In this document: in pieces, positions 30,986 through 42,074 of the stretch
How the letters are laid out: every line of letters begins with the position of its first letter
Position numbering within the stretch: position 1 is the stretch's first letter
Assembly (NCBI GenBank): GCA_011037195.1
Contig: JAAEAF010014724.1
Coordinates: 62,001 to 126,000, forward strand
Reading direction: 5' to 3'
Origin: Triatoma infestans
Lineage: Eukaryota > Arthropoda > Insecta > Hemiptera > Reduviidae
DNA length: 64,000 nucleotides
Notes under the pieces: generated by a model
Told to the model about the DNA's origin: nothing
The model's database searches: none
The model's input: the letters and a program-made list of their open reading frames with translations, nothing else
Translations under genes and position numbers: made by a program

Positions 30986-32323
30986 TCACAATAGGTTTTG
31001 CAGAAATGTATGTGTATTACTGAGATTGAAGTCGTTTTCTTGCGTAACTGGGTTCTCCAGGGGCTTTTCTACCTTTGGAACTCTGGAGGACTTGTTTGCT
31101 TTAGCTCTAGGCACATGGGGACACAGTAATGGAAAATGTCTTCCATCACAAATTAGGCATTGCACACGACTCTTATATCTCCGGCTCTGATGTCCCACCT
31201 TCAAACAAGCGAAACATGCCTTTCTCTGTACAAGTAAGAGTGCCTCTCTTCTATCTTCACATCATGAGTTCTGCGGCATTCTTCACTCTTATGGTCTCCA
31301 TCGCAAAACAAACATTTCACGGAATGGTGGCTTAAGAGGCCGTGGCCATATTCGTTATTTTTTCTCTTGAGCTCTGTTTGTTTAATGCCAAAACCCTCTC
31401 TGGCATTAAATTAAACCTCCGTTCCTCAACCTCTACTTCTTTTCTAAGAAACGCCATTAATGCGGCTAAGAAATTCTCGTCTTCACCATTTCTCTCTTCT
31501 GTGAAATGCGATGATCTCTGCCATATCCTTAACAATTCCTCTGGTAAACAGGATTCTATTAAGGGATACAACATGGCTCCAAATTTATCTGTGGTGACCC
31601 CTAGAGATTCTAGCGCCCGTAGTTGGGTTTCTAATCTGTCATATAACTTACTCGGCTTGCTCTCTGACCTGACTCTATTGACTTGGCCAACAAAATTTTA
31701 AGTAATTCACGAACGTAAACTTCTACTAACATTTTCTCCCTTCCAAAACGGGAACTTAAACATTCAATAACCTTTTGGTAATTAGCTGCAGTTGGGGAAA
31801 ACTATTTACTAGATCATAAGCCCTGGTACCAGGTACCATAGCCTGGGTTAAATATTGAGATTTATCCTCATCAGGGATCTGCTGATCCTTAGGGATCTTT
31901 TCAAACTGGCCCCAAAAGGGCAACCATTACTTAATATCCTCAGCAAATTTCTTAAATTCTATTAACGGAAGTTTAAATTTTCGGGGAGCTTCACCTTTCA
32001 GAGACATATGCCCGAATTAACAACTGTTGTAGCAAACCTTTCTCTTATATCATCTATTTTATTTATTTGAGTTAATCTGTAAAGATACTCATCATCTTCT
32101 ACTTCTGCAGTTAGTTCCTCTTCCGTACTTTGCTTTCAATAAGTAAGTCGTAAATGGCTTGGTTAGAATTTGCTAAAGCTTCCTCTTTTTGAGCTAGAAT
32201 GACCCATAAAGTAGCTATTTCTTTGAGATCTGGGTGTTCCCCCTCTAATAGAATATTTAATTTATTTACTGTTTTCGTGAAAACAGTTCGCAGTACACTT
32301 CTGTCCTTCTTCAATTTATCCAT
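30986..32323 (-). pseudogene. Pao/BEL gag remnant
   Basis: The N-terminus at 32323 reads LRTVFTKTVNKLN, then a Glu/Ala-rich helix, typical of Pao gag starts. A broken middle (31701-31332) contains LYPLIESCLPEELLRIWQR. The zinc-knuckle part is CLICDGRHFPLLC (31204-30986). Frame changes and stops separate the parts. It is the structural protein of an LTR retrotransposon. Confidence 0.75.
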
Positions 32324-32375
32324 TTCTTTTTTTCTGATAAAAATAAATAATTTAAATATTTATCTGTATAATTAG

Positions 32376-32393
32376 GTCCTGTCACGGTCGCCA
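32376..32393 (-). other. Pao/BEL primer binding site
   Basis: TGGCGACCGTGACAGGAC on the minus strand, just inside the 5' LTR edge. The position and TGG start are those of a tRNA primer binding site. Confidence 0.65.
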
Positions 32394-32399
32394 CTATGC

Positions 32400-32508
32400 T
32401 ACATGGACATTCCAAAAGTAACTACCCGTTACAATGGTTTATCCTCAGAGACGCTCTACCTAGAGATTCTGTGTATTTTTACTGTATGATTTTGTATTTA
32501 AGAACCTG
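32400..32508. repeat. rearranged Pao LTR: minus stub joined to inverted LTR segment
   Basis: 32400-32443 matches the 3' LTR end in minus orientation. From 32444 the sequence matches the LTR in plus orientation up to aagaacctg, where LINE-E inserts. Compared with the left LTR, the ~65-bp segment is flipped. The plus-oriented piece continues at 42015-42074. Confidence 0.7.
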
Positions 32509-32888
32509 GAGTTTGGATTGTGCAATCTACCTGTGAACATCGTGTCTGTGTAAAATGTTTTTTTGAAGGGTTGTAGACGTTTGTTCTAGCTGAAAGTTTT
32601 CATACATAAAGTTTATAGTGTAATTGATATGTGATTAAAATTTTAAGAATTTTTGACGAACCGTTTTTAAATAATTAATAAAAAACTAAAGGTAGAAATC
32701 TGAGCTTGGGTAAGCCAGTTAAGTTAGGTTTCTGTTCAATATTGGAGTGAGAGAAGTATACGTCACTTATTGTGGGAGAAGAATATTGATAAATTATTTG
32801 GAAGTTTACAAATGCGTAACAATCTCTGCCTTGCTGTTGTCCAGTTGGTTGTTTACTCTACTGCTTAGACTTTAAACTTCAACTAATA

Positions 32889-34110
32889 ATGAATGAAACT
32901 AATGGCGTAATGGGGGATCCCCTAAGCAGAGATGCTACTAGCCTTATACTCGCTAAATTAGAGGCTATGTCGAAAAATATTCTCAATCTAATACTAATAT
33001 TATTCAAATGCTAAATGCTTACAGAGATGATATAAATAATTCTATTTTTAATCTGGAGAAAAAAATTAAAGCCCAGTCATTAGAAATTACAAAAATAAAG
33101 AAGGAAAATACGGTCTTGAGAGAGGAAATGTGTAATATTAAAAGGCATATGTATAATTCTGTTCATAGAGCGGATGCTATATTAAAAAGCAATTTACCAG
33201 AAACTGAAAATGAAAATTTGCAACTAGTTATTTGTAAACTCAGTCAAGCTATTGGTTTTGAAATTAATAAAAAAAAATTAGACTATATTTACTGTCTGAA
33301 ACCAAGCCACAATCTCTCTCCGCCACCCATCTGTTTCGTTGTTAGTCGTATCGATAAAGATGAGTTTTTGAATTTAAAAAACAAAAGGATAAACTGACTT
33401 CTTTAATCTTCAGACGATTTTTATTAATGAAATGTTACCGCATCATCTAAATGGACTTTTTAAAAAGGCCAAGGAATTGCAGATTGGTAATATTAAATTC
33501 GTTTGGAGAAATTATTTAAATTCGTATTGATAAATTATTTGGAAGTTTACAAATGCGTAACAATCTCATGACAAGGTTCCAGTTAAATTTCATAATTTCA
33601 CTAATGCTAAAACAGTCTTTCGTAACTTAATAAAAATTAAAAAGAAAAAGTATGCAATCTAAATTAAAAATTTCTATGTAAAAAATTATAAAAATTTTGG
33701 TGTGTAGTCCGAGAAACTACATTCTCCTGTGCGGAAAAATGTCCTATTAAAGCTACTACCTGGTTTCACTTTTATAAATCCCTTTACCCACCCAGGGAGG
33801 ATCCCTTACCACTAACCTATGATTGTCCTGTATATTGTAACGACGTGCTAGACCAAAATATCTCTCTTTCTGAATTGCAAACTACTTTAACCGTCTTATG
33901 GTCAGGCAAGTTGATGGATCTCCGGTCTCAGTCATAACTACAGAAGTTGATTTACAGCGCTTTACTGATACTGGTGATTATACTGGCGATGAGTTAGATG
34001 CAGGAAGTATTATGACGGACATATCTGAATCTACTTTACTAACAAGGAAGTTGGCTAAAAAAAGAAAAACTAATGGATTTGCACAGAAGAACTCATTGGA
34101 TTATTTTTAA
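32889..34110 (+). pseudogene. LINE-E ORF1, interrupted
   Basis: The ATG at 32889 opens MNETNGVMGDPLS; a frame change near 32985 leads to the coiled coil (NLEKKIKAQSLEITKIKK) and the start of an RRM-like domain (ILKSNLPETENE, ICFVVSRIDKDEF). Another frame change near 33397 leads to ELQIGNIKFVWRN at 33510. There a 368-bp chimeric block (33525-33892) interrupts the ORF, which resumes as MVRQVDGSPVSVITTEVDLQ and ends at 34110. RNA-binding ORF1 of L1 type. Confidence 0.75.
33525..33892 (+). repeat. self-derived chimeric insertion in LINE-E ORF1
   Basis: 33525-33567 repeats 32784-32826 (43 bp of the LINE-E 5' UTR). 33569-33892 repeats 35221-35546 (RT region) at roughly 95% identity. The two sources meet at a short shared aatct, so the block joins two distant parts of the same element inside its own ORF1. 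Confidence 0.88.
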
Positions 34111-34139
34111 AACCAAGGGAGGTCTAGATTTACTAGTAT

Positions 34140-36311
34140 ATTCAAAATATTAATGGCTTTAACTCTATGTTAAATTTAGACGCTCCCACTAAAAGTAAAC
34201 TTTCAGAATTGGATATTCTCTGTTTTAATGAAACCTGGATAGTGTCTGATCTATTAGACTTCCTTTTTTCTTAAAGAATTTTGATTATTTTAAAGAGTAG
34301 CTATAAAAGAAAAATCACGAGGTCGCCCCATTGGAGGACTCCTTGTGTTTACAAATAAAAAATTCGATCCAGAGAGTTTCTATTTTCTACAAAGATAATT
34401 TCTTTTTACTTCTTAAAATCACTAGTTCTACTTTGCATAATTTTTTATTAGCTGTAGTATATATACGACCTTTAAAAGAATGTGACCTATATTTAGATAT
34501 TCTCTCAGAAATATTAGAAGATATAACTAATAATTATGGTGATGTTCCAATTTTCATAGGTGGGGGATTTCAATTCACGGATTGGTCTATTAAATCAACT
34601 TGATGAGCCTATTTTTGAGAATTCGAGCTTTTATCACTGCAGAGAGTCATTGAACCCAACTGTGAACAGCAGAGGTAAGAAGTTGGTATTTATCATGGAG
34701 AATGCGGGAATGTTTACTTTTAATGGTCGTTCTCCAAGTGATTTTCCTTCCCAATTCACTTACATCTCTAATAATGGTTCAAGTATTATAGATTTACTTT
34801 GGGGTAATCTAAATACTTTGCAAATAATGTATGATTTTAGTATTAGTAATAGTATTTTTGCTGACCTAGACCATCTCACTGGAATACTGAAACTAAATAT
34901 AACTTGCCTACTGTCATCCCCACCATCCAATAAATTCAAACGTGTATCCAGAAACAAAATATTTGGAATGATTGTCTTTTTAATGAGTTTCATTCTCTCA
35001 TGTCCAATCCGCCTCGGCTTTATTTCAATTATGATGATCCTAACCAGTTATATCAGAATATTAACTACGCTATTCTCGAAACTGCTCTTTCTCTTAATAT
35101 GATCAAATCCTTTCGCAATTCTACCTCACGAGCTACTTTCTCTAGAAATAGCTGGTTTGACAAAGAGTGTTTAACTGCCAAACGAGCTGTAAATAAAGCC
35201 TTCCGTCATTGGAAGAAATCTGACAAGGTCCCAGTTAAATTTCATAATTTCACTAATGCTAAAACAGTCTTTCATAACTTAATAAAAATTAAAAAGAAAA
35301 AAGTATGCAATCTAAATAAAAATTTCTAATATAAAAAATTATAAAGAATTTTGGTGTGTAGTCCGAGAAACTACATTCTCCTGTGCGGAAAAATGTCCTA
35401 TTGAAGCTACTACCTGGTTTCACTTTTATAAATCCCTTTACCCACCCAGGGAGGACCCCTTTCCACTAACCTATGATTGTCCTGTATATTGTAAAGACAT
35501 GCTAGACCAAAATATCTCTCTTTCTGAATTGCAAACTGCTTTAACCCACTGCGAACTAAATAAAAGTCCTGGCCGTGACTTAATAACTTATGAATTTTAT
35601 CGCAACCTTCCCCCCTCCTGGGAGCATTATACTCTTAATTGGTTGAATACAGTTCTGAGTACAAGTTCTATTCCTTCGCCATGGTCCTTAGCTGAGGTAA
35701 AAATGATATTCAAAAAGGGGGACCCTACCGACCCGCAGAATTACCATGGTATTGCGCTTAGAACTGATTTTCTCTTCTATTATTGCTAAGCGTCTAGTAT
35801 CTTGGTGAGAAAATACTGAAGTGATCCCTGAAGAACAGAATGGCTTCAGACCGAACCGTGGTTGCCAATCTCTCCAGTATTATTCAGCATTTTCCTTTCA
35901 GATATTATTGACTTTTTTAACTCCCGTGGTGCCTGTTCTGTCAATGTTCATGGATCTTTTAATGTATTAATGCTTTGCTATAGCCTATTAATGGACGATA
36001 TAGCCATTTTTGCCACCTCAATAATTGAACTTCAGGAAATCTAGATATTTTAAAAGAATGTTGCAAATTCTCTGCAAGTAAATACCAATAAAACAAAAGT
36101 AATGTTTTTTTTCTAATAACTTTAAACGTAAGAGATTTCGGCCAATTACTTATTCAGGGGAACCTATTGAAATAGTTAATAATTTCATATATTTGGGACT
36201 TCCGTTTGCTTCGAATGGTAAATTTCATCAAGCACAGAAGCATTTCCTTTCTAGAGGTAAAATAGCAGTTGGCAAGGTGAAGAGTATGGCTATGGCCTGA
36301 TCGGCTAATGC

Positions 36312-36361
<50 letters not shown>

Positions 36362-36878
36362 TGAAGAGTATATTGATTAGCTCTAAGGCAAATAGGAATA
36401 AATCCCGTTTAAAACTTCTGAATGCTATAATTAACTCTACTGTTCTGTATTCTAGTGAGATTTGGGCTTCTTCCTACATGGACAGCGTTGAAATAATACA
36501 GCTGCAATTTTTGGAACAAATTTATATCCTCCCAGAAAACACACCAAATGCATTTGTTCGGCTAGAATGTGAGATTTATCCACTTAAGGTGAATATATTT
36601 AAAAGTATGGTCTGTTTACTAATTAAAGTACTCGAAATGCCCCCTAGTCGCTTGCCCTATATTTGCATGAATATTCTCTTGGATCTGCATTCTAGTAACA
36701 TTAATATTACTTGGATAAATATATTGAAGTCCCTGTTTTCTTCAATTGGTTGTCTGGATATTTTGGCCTCTCGTGACCTTCACCTACTCAAGAAGAACAA
36801 ATCGAATATTATTGAAAAATTTCAGAACGATTGCAATTCGATAGAAATTCATAATGTTTTAAACAATAGATACAATTG
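34140..36878 (+). pseudogene. LINE-E ORF2, N-terminal and central part
   Basis: Endonuclease: ELDILCFNETW (34200s), AVVYIRPLKE, GDFNSRIG (frame change at 34565), NGSSIIDLLWG. RT: ELNKSPGRDLITYEFYRN, WSLAEVKMIFKKGDP, then decay; motif C is reduced to LLMDDIAIF (about 35990). The thumb continues at 36361-36878 with VLYSSEIWASSY and NTPNAFVRLECEIYP. Many frame changes. LINE-F splits the ORF at 36878. Confidence 0.8.
36288..36357 (+). mobile_element. mini-retroposon: 25 nt plus 45 A
   Basis: The 25 nt at 36288-36312 (starting ggctatggcctgatcgg) are followed by an unbroken A run (36313-36357, plus two A shared with the target copy). Flanks carry a perfect 14-bp duplication, aaggtgaagagtat (36274-36287 and 36358-36371). 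This is the signature of LINE-machinery insertion of an extremely 5'-truncated RNA. The pure long A tail means it is recent. Confidence 0.85.
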
Positions 36879-37404
36879 GATCGCAAGGGGGATAGGGCAG
36901 AGTGCCTTGTGCGTCTCTGTCCGCTTGTAACTCCCCAAGTCAACCTCACCTCCACGCGGTGCGATCTGGGCACCTCCCTCGGGAGGTGGCTGACGAGGAA
37001 ATGGCGAGGGCCGGACTAAACCCCTCTGGCTCTTCCCCTCCCACTCCCCATCCTAGTGATCCTTCCCAACCCCTTAGGTATCCCCACCCAAGCCGAGAAG
37101 GGATGCGCGTCGAGGCTGAATGCGTACAGGGTGGTAAAACATATGTGCGGTAGCGGTCACCTTGGGGAACCGGGCGAAACCCCATTGTAATGTAGCCTTC
37201 TCGTGGTATGGGGCTCTGCCACGGGTGACGGTACGTCTCCCCCATTTCTCGTGGGAACAAAATGGATTCAACCATTCTTGTGGGAAGAGAAAGGAAGGAT
37301 GGGCGAGAAGAGAAGAACTTGCCCAAACTAATACCCTCTGTTGGTGGAGATCCCCAAGGTTTTGGGGTGTGACCAGGGGTGGGTATGGATTTGGGGGGTG
37401 ATAC

Positions 37405-37791
37405 TTGGTTACCCTTCGAACTGAGGCAGGGAGAGGAGAGGATAGGATAGCTGGGACAGGTGCAAGCACAGGTCTTTCAGCGACGAATCCTCTGAAGGTC
37501 TATTCTGCCAAGGAAGCCCTCAGGACTGCCAAGATGTTGGTGTGGGTGGCAGGGACGCTGAGGGAGAAGGCCCCAACTGTGGTGTTGGAAAAGCTGCGTT
37601 CGCAGAACGTAGACCTAGGCACTGCAGACTGGAGAGCGATCAACAGGAATGCTGAAGCCCGGGGACATACCCTGGTAACTGGCATTTCTGAAGAAGTCCT
37701 GGAACGCCGAAGAAAATCCAATCTCGAGACTTTTCTCGGGATGGATATGGGGAAGTCCAGGGTCGTCGTTAAAACGAAGAATGATGGCTGA
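37405..37791 (+). CDS. LINE-F ORF1, truncated (DUF4780-type)
   Basis: An open frame of 128 codons containing the DUF4780 pattern: MLVWVAGTLREKAPTVVLEK, then LGTADWRAINR, GHTLVTGISEEVLER and a GMDMGKSRVVVKT strand. In LINE-A the same domain follows ~200 further residues, so the basic N-terminal part is missing here. The stop at 37789-37791 overlaps the ORF2 ATG (37784), as ATGGCTGA. Confidence 0.65.
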   Translation: MVTLRTEAGRGEDRIAGTGASTGLSATNPLKVYSAKEALRTAKMLVWVAGTLREKAPTVVLEKLRSQNVDLGTADWRAINRNAEARGHTLVTGISEEVLERRRKSNLETFLGMDMGKSRVVVKTKNDG

Positions 37792-40700
37792 GGGGAAGAC
37801 GAACCTTAAGAATCGATGGAGAGTACTGCAGGTAAATCTCCATCATAGTAAAGGAGCGTCGGCAGCCTATCAAACTATCTCTTGAGAGAAGACATCGCCA
37901 TAGCCCTGAGCCAGGAACCCTGGCTGGTGCGAGGAAGAGTGGCTGGGCTGGGTGAACTTGCAGGTAAGATTGTGTACAATCGTAGCCTGGGCAATCCTAG
38001 AACATGCATGTATGTTAGGAAAGATATTACCTTTTTACTGCTGACTGATTTCTGTTACAGGGACCAGACAGCGGCTAGGGTGGGACTATGCATGGAGGGA
38101 GGATCCAGAGACTTTGTCTGTGTGTCAGCCTACCTTCCACTCGACTCAACAGAGCCACCACCACCAGAAGAGTTGCAGAATTTGGTAACTTACTGTAAGG
38201 ATGGTGGACTGGAACTACTGATCGGATGTGACGCCAATGCACATAATGAGGTATGGGGCAGCACAGATACGAATCAGAGAGGTAAGTCACTCTTGGAATT
38301 TATCTTAGCGAATAACTTGTGCTTGATAAACGAGGGTGAAGAACCCACCTTCTTTAATGTTAGACGGAGGGAGGTGATTGATCTCACCATAGCGACTAAT
38401 TTTATGTCGACTCTGGTGAGAAGCTGGCATGTGTCCAGGGAACCCTCACTTTCGGATCACATGTACATAAGGTTTGATCTCCTGTCTGACTGTAGACAGT
38501 TGTGGAGCTACAGGAATCCCAGACGTACGGACTGGGATTCGTATCGACAGGATTTAGACCATAATATCAAAACAGTTAAACAGACCTATGCAACTGGGGA
38601 GGACATCGAGGATGCGGCAGACCAACTGCAGAAGGTCATCCTTGATGCGTACCAGGAGAACTGCGCGGAGGTGGTGAGGTCATCCTCAAGAAAGGTCAGC
38701 TGGTGGAATACTCAGCTGACCAAGCTCCGTGCTGAGACTAGGAAACTGTTTAATGCAGCAAAGAGGAGAGGCTCATGGGAGGAGTACCGTAGAACCCTCA
38801 CCTCTTACAACATGGCCATTCGGAAAGCCAAAAGGGATTCGTGGAGGAGGCTATGTGAGGAGGTCGAAACGACCTCAGAAGGAGCCAAACTCCACAAGAT
38901 ATTTTATCTAAGGTGCCGGTTAATCCAATCGGAACTATCAGGAAACCGGATGGTGACTTTACGGAGTCCGAAAGAGACACTCTGGAACTGTTGATCCAGA
39001 CACACTTTCCGGACTCACAGGTGACGCTAGCGAGAAGGGCAGATGAGGACTTGGGGGATCTCGGCCTTCGGCGGGGGTCCAGGGAGGACTGGTCTGTAGC
39101 CAAAAGCTGCGTCACTTACAATAAGGTAAAGTGGGCAATTAACCACTTTAAACCATTTAAGTCACCAGGACCTGACGGAATATTCCCTGCCTTGTTACAG
39201 AAGGGTGGGGAAACTCTTACTCCTATACTATGCAGGCTGATGAGAGCATGTTTGGCTCTCAACCATGTTCCTAGAACATGGAGGTCTGTAAGAGTACTAT
39301 TTATACCGAAGCCTGGGCAAAGAACGCACTCCCAGGCTAAGGCATATAGACCGATCAGTCTTTCCTCATTTATGTTGAAAGTTCTGGAAAAACTGGTGGA
39401 CCTGCAAATTAGAGAGGTGGTGCTGGGGCGATATCCTCTGCACCCCGCACAGCATGCCTACCAGTCGGGGAAATCCTGTGAGTCGGCTCTCCATTCTCTT
39501 GTTGGAGAACTGGAGGTGTCGGTACATGGCAGGGAAACAGCTGCGGGTGTGTTCTTGGACATTGAGGGTGCGTTCAGCAACACGACCTTCAGCCTTATTA
39601 CTCAGGCGTTAGAAAGGCACGGTGTCATTAGAGCCATCGTTAGATGGATCGACAGCGTGCTTAAAACTCGGAGGATTATAGCAAGCCTATGTGAAGCTTC
39701 GCTCGAGATTACGCCCACAAGGGGCTGCCCGCAGGGTGGGGTTCTATCCCCGCTTCTGTGGTGCATGGTTGTGGATGAACTGTTGGAGGAGCTTAGTGGT
39801 ACTGGATGTTCCGTGCTGGGCTACGCTGATGATATAGTGGTGGTAGCCAGAGGCAGGCACGAATCTACAGTCGGGGAGCTCCTACAAGAGGCGCTTAGGC
39901 GCATAGAACAATGGTGCAGTAAAGTGGACCTTGGGGTAAATCCACAGAAAACCACTCTTGTACCGTTTACTAGGAGGAGGGATATTGAGGTATACAGGGC
40001 AATGTCCTTCTTCGGGAAGATACTGGATGTGTCGGATAGAGTCAAGTATCTGGGAGTTATCCTAGATACCAGGCTCACTTGGAACGCACATCTAGAATAT
40101 ATAGTGCAGAAAGCTAAAAAGTCGCTATGCTGTGCTACAAGGGCCTGTGGGAAGTCATGGGGGCTAACTCCAAGGATGACCCACTGGATATATACTCGGG
40201 CCATTATACCGGTCATAACTTATGGCGCGGTGGTATGGTGGCCTAAGACGGAACAGGAGACAGCCAACAGATGCCTCAGTGGAGTACAGAGGCTGGGGTG
40301 CCTCCTCATTACGGGCGCCTTTAGAAGTGCTCCGACATCTGCGCTGGAGGTGCTGCTGGGCTTGGCACCGCTGCACTTGTTAGTGCAAGCGGAGGCGAGG
40401 GCCAGTGCACATAGATTGCGCAAAAATGGTCTTTGGAGGCAGTGCGGCTCCTTAGCCAAACATTTGGACATATTGCTAAAGGTCAACCCAGGCCCTGTGA
40501 CAGACATGGCCCAGGATAGCATGTGTCCAACATACAACTTCGAGGTTCCATTTCGGGTGTTCCTAGGTTCTAGGGCGGAATGGTCCAAGGGGTGGGAAAA
40601 ACTCTATCGGGCAGGGCCTCTGTGGTTTACAGATGGCTCTAGGATGGAGTGCGGGACTGGAGCGGGAGTGTATGGAATGAGCCCAGAGGTATTAATTGAG

Positions 40701-41453
40701 AGGCCGTTGGGCAGGTATTCCACTATATTCCAGGCTGAAGTGTTTGCTATTAAGGTCTGTGCCGAGGAAAACCTGCGTAGAGCCCCAAGGGGCAAGGTCA
40801 TACGCATTTGCTCGGACAGTCAGGCTGCACTGAAAGCCTTAGAAGCTCACAGAACTACCTCATCCCTGGTGAAGGAATGTCGAGAGGCATTGTCGAGACT
40901 CTCCAGGCACAACAAGGTACAGCTGTTGTGGGTGCCTGGACATGCAGGGGTTGAGGGGAATGAGACGGCTGATCAACTGGCCAGGAACGGGGCTAGCACT
41001 CCGTTCATTGGTCCAGAGCCGGTCCTGGGAATAACTAGCGGAGCAATTAGTGCAGCGATTAGAGAGTGGTGTCGCAGTAAGCACGAAGAGCTCTGGAGGA
41101 GGAACCCGGGTGTTATACACAGTAAAAGGATGATGCCAGGACTGTGTAAACGAAGAACCCGAATGACTCTTAGTCTGAGTAGGAGCCAGATTTCTCTGGT
41201 GACGGGACTATTTACGGGTCATGGTAGGTTCAGGAAACATCTGTACAAGGTAGGACTCATTCGAGCGGAACCCTTGTGCAGACTATGTCAGGAAGAGGAG
41301 GAAACGGCCTCCCACCTGTTGTTCGATTGCGTAGCAATAATCAGATTGAGGTATGAAACCTTCGGTACTTTGCGACCTGAGGAGATAGTAGCTCAAAACG
41401 ACCTGGTGATGAAGGCCCTGAAACTCCTTAAGGAGGGAGGGTTTGTCTACTAG
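37784..41453 (+). pseudogene. LINE-F ORF2: endonuclease, RT and RNase H
   Basis: The ATG at 37784 opens MAEGKTNLKNRWRVLQVNLH. A frame change near 37878 leads to the endonuclease (IALSQEPWL, GCDANAHNEVWGSTD, IDLTIATNF), and a second near 38903 leads to an uninterrupted 846-codon frame (38913-41453). That frame has RT motifs SPGPDGIFP, YRPISLSSFMLKVLEKLV, FLDIEGAFSNT, GCPQGGVLSPLLW and YADDI. It also has RNase H (FTDGSRMECGTG, AEVFAIKV, SDSQAALKAL, GNETADQLARNG) and the finger CRLCQEEEETASHLLFDC. Only two small lesions separate it from an intact polyprotein. Confidence 0.9.
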
Positions 41454-41554
41454 GAACTATCGGGGGTGGCACAATAAGCCTCTGTTGGCTGCAGTGCCGG
41501 GACATGGCCCACCCGAGATCGGATAATAATAATAATAATAAATAGATACAATTG

Positions 41555-41842
41555 CTTATATAGACTTGTGAGTGCCTTGGGAAGCGAGGGGTCTTATTTA
41601 GATTGGAACTGTGCTATTACAGCTTCGATTATGTAATGTAAAGTGTTCAAGAATCTATGTCGAGGGTTCCTCTTTTGCAACCATTCAGAGAACAGTATCT
41701 TAATCAGTATCTTCCTAACTCGGATACTGAATCCAACTGTTTCGAGAAGCTGTTCACGGTTGGGTCCGTCTCACAGATAAATGCAATTTACAAATACGCT
41801 ATTAATGCCCTAAGAATTAGGAGTTTTATCCTTTCTGTTTAA
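41555..41842 (+). pseudogene. LINE-E ORF2, C-terminal end
   Basis: Continuation after LINE-F: LYRLVSALGSEGSYLDW, a stop, then FEKLFTVGSVSQINAIYKYA and INALRIRSFILSV with TAA near 41840. The same ending appears in LINE-D. The 3' UTR runs to 41992. Confidence 0.65.
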
Positions 41843-42014
41843 CTAATTCATTTATTATTTTGTTAATAACATCTGGTTCAGTTTATGACAGTAGTCATGA
41901 GTTTTATTTATTTTCTGTATTATGGTATTATAAGTATCATTTTTGTATATTGTAAACCAAACTCCTTGCAAAAGGAATGTTATTTCTGTATGCAATAAAT
42001 AAATAAATAAATAA

Positions 42015-42074
42015 TATTTAAGAACCTGAGGACAAACCATTGCAACGGGTAGTTACTCTTGGAATGCCCATGTA
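42015..42074 (+). repeat. Pao LTR end, plus orientation
   Basis: After the target copy tatttaagaacctg it reads aggacaaaccattgc and ends ggaatgcccatgta. This is the rest of the LTR segment interrupted by LINE-E. Confidence 0.75.

Larger units (their letters stand above)
29558..32399 (-). mobile_element. Pao/BEL LTR retrotransposon, internally deleted
   Basis: Minus-strand element. The 3' LTR is at about 29558-29773, preceded by a purine tract (caaggtgggagga on the minus strand). A primer binding site, TGGCGACCGTGACAGGAC, lies at 32376-32393 next to the 5' LTR stub at 32400. Gag, protease and the DUF5641 end of pol are present. RT, RNase H and the integrase core are missing between about 30480 and 30340. 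Confidence 0.82.
36879..41540 (+). mobile_element. LINE-F: R1-like LINE with intact RT-RNase H frame
   Basis: A 4.66-kb plus-strand element inserted in LINE-E ORF2 with a perfect 14-bp duplication, aatagatacaattg (36865-36878 and 41541-41554), and an AAT-repeat tail (about 41523-41540). It is related to LINE-A: same domains, similar motifs, same C-terminal finger. ORF1 is short, so an internal deletion of its N-terminal half is likely. Confidence 0.92.
32509..42014 (+). mobile_element. LINE-E: LINE with L1-type ORF1, carrying nested insertions
   Basis: Plus-strand LINE with a perfect 14-bp target duplication, tatttaagaacctg (32495-32508 and 42015-42028), and an AATA-repeat tail (41993-42014). 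Without LINE-F it is ~4.8 kb. It belongs with LINE-B and LINE-D (GDFNSRIG, YEFYRNLPPS, INALRIRS). It contains a self-derived insertion (33525-33892), a mini-retroposon (36288-36357) and LINE-F (36879-41540). Confidence 0.88.

Noticed and set aside
36902..37401. ORFs at the LINE-F 5' end on both strands
   Set aside because: Pro/Ser/Arg-rich composition from GC-rich 5' UTR; no domain and no link to ORF1.
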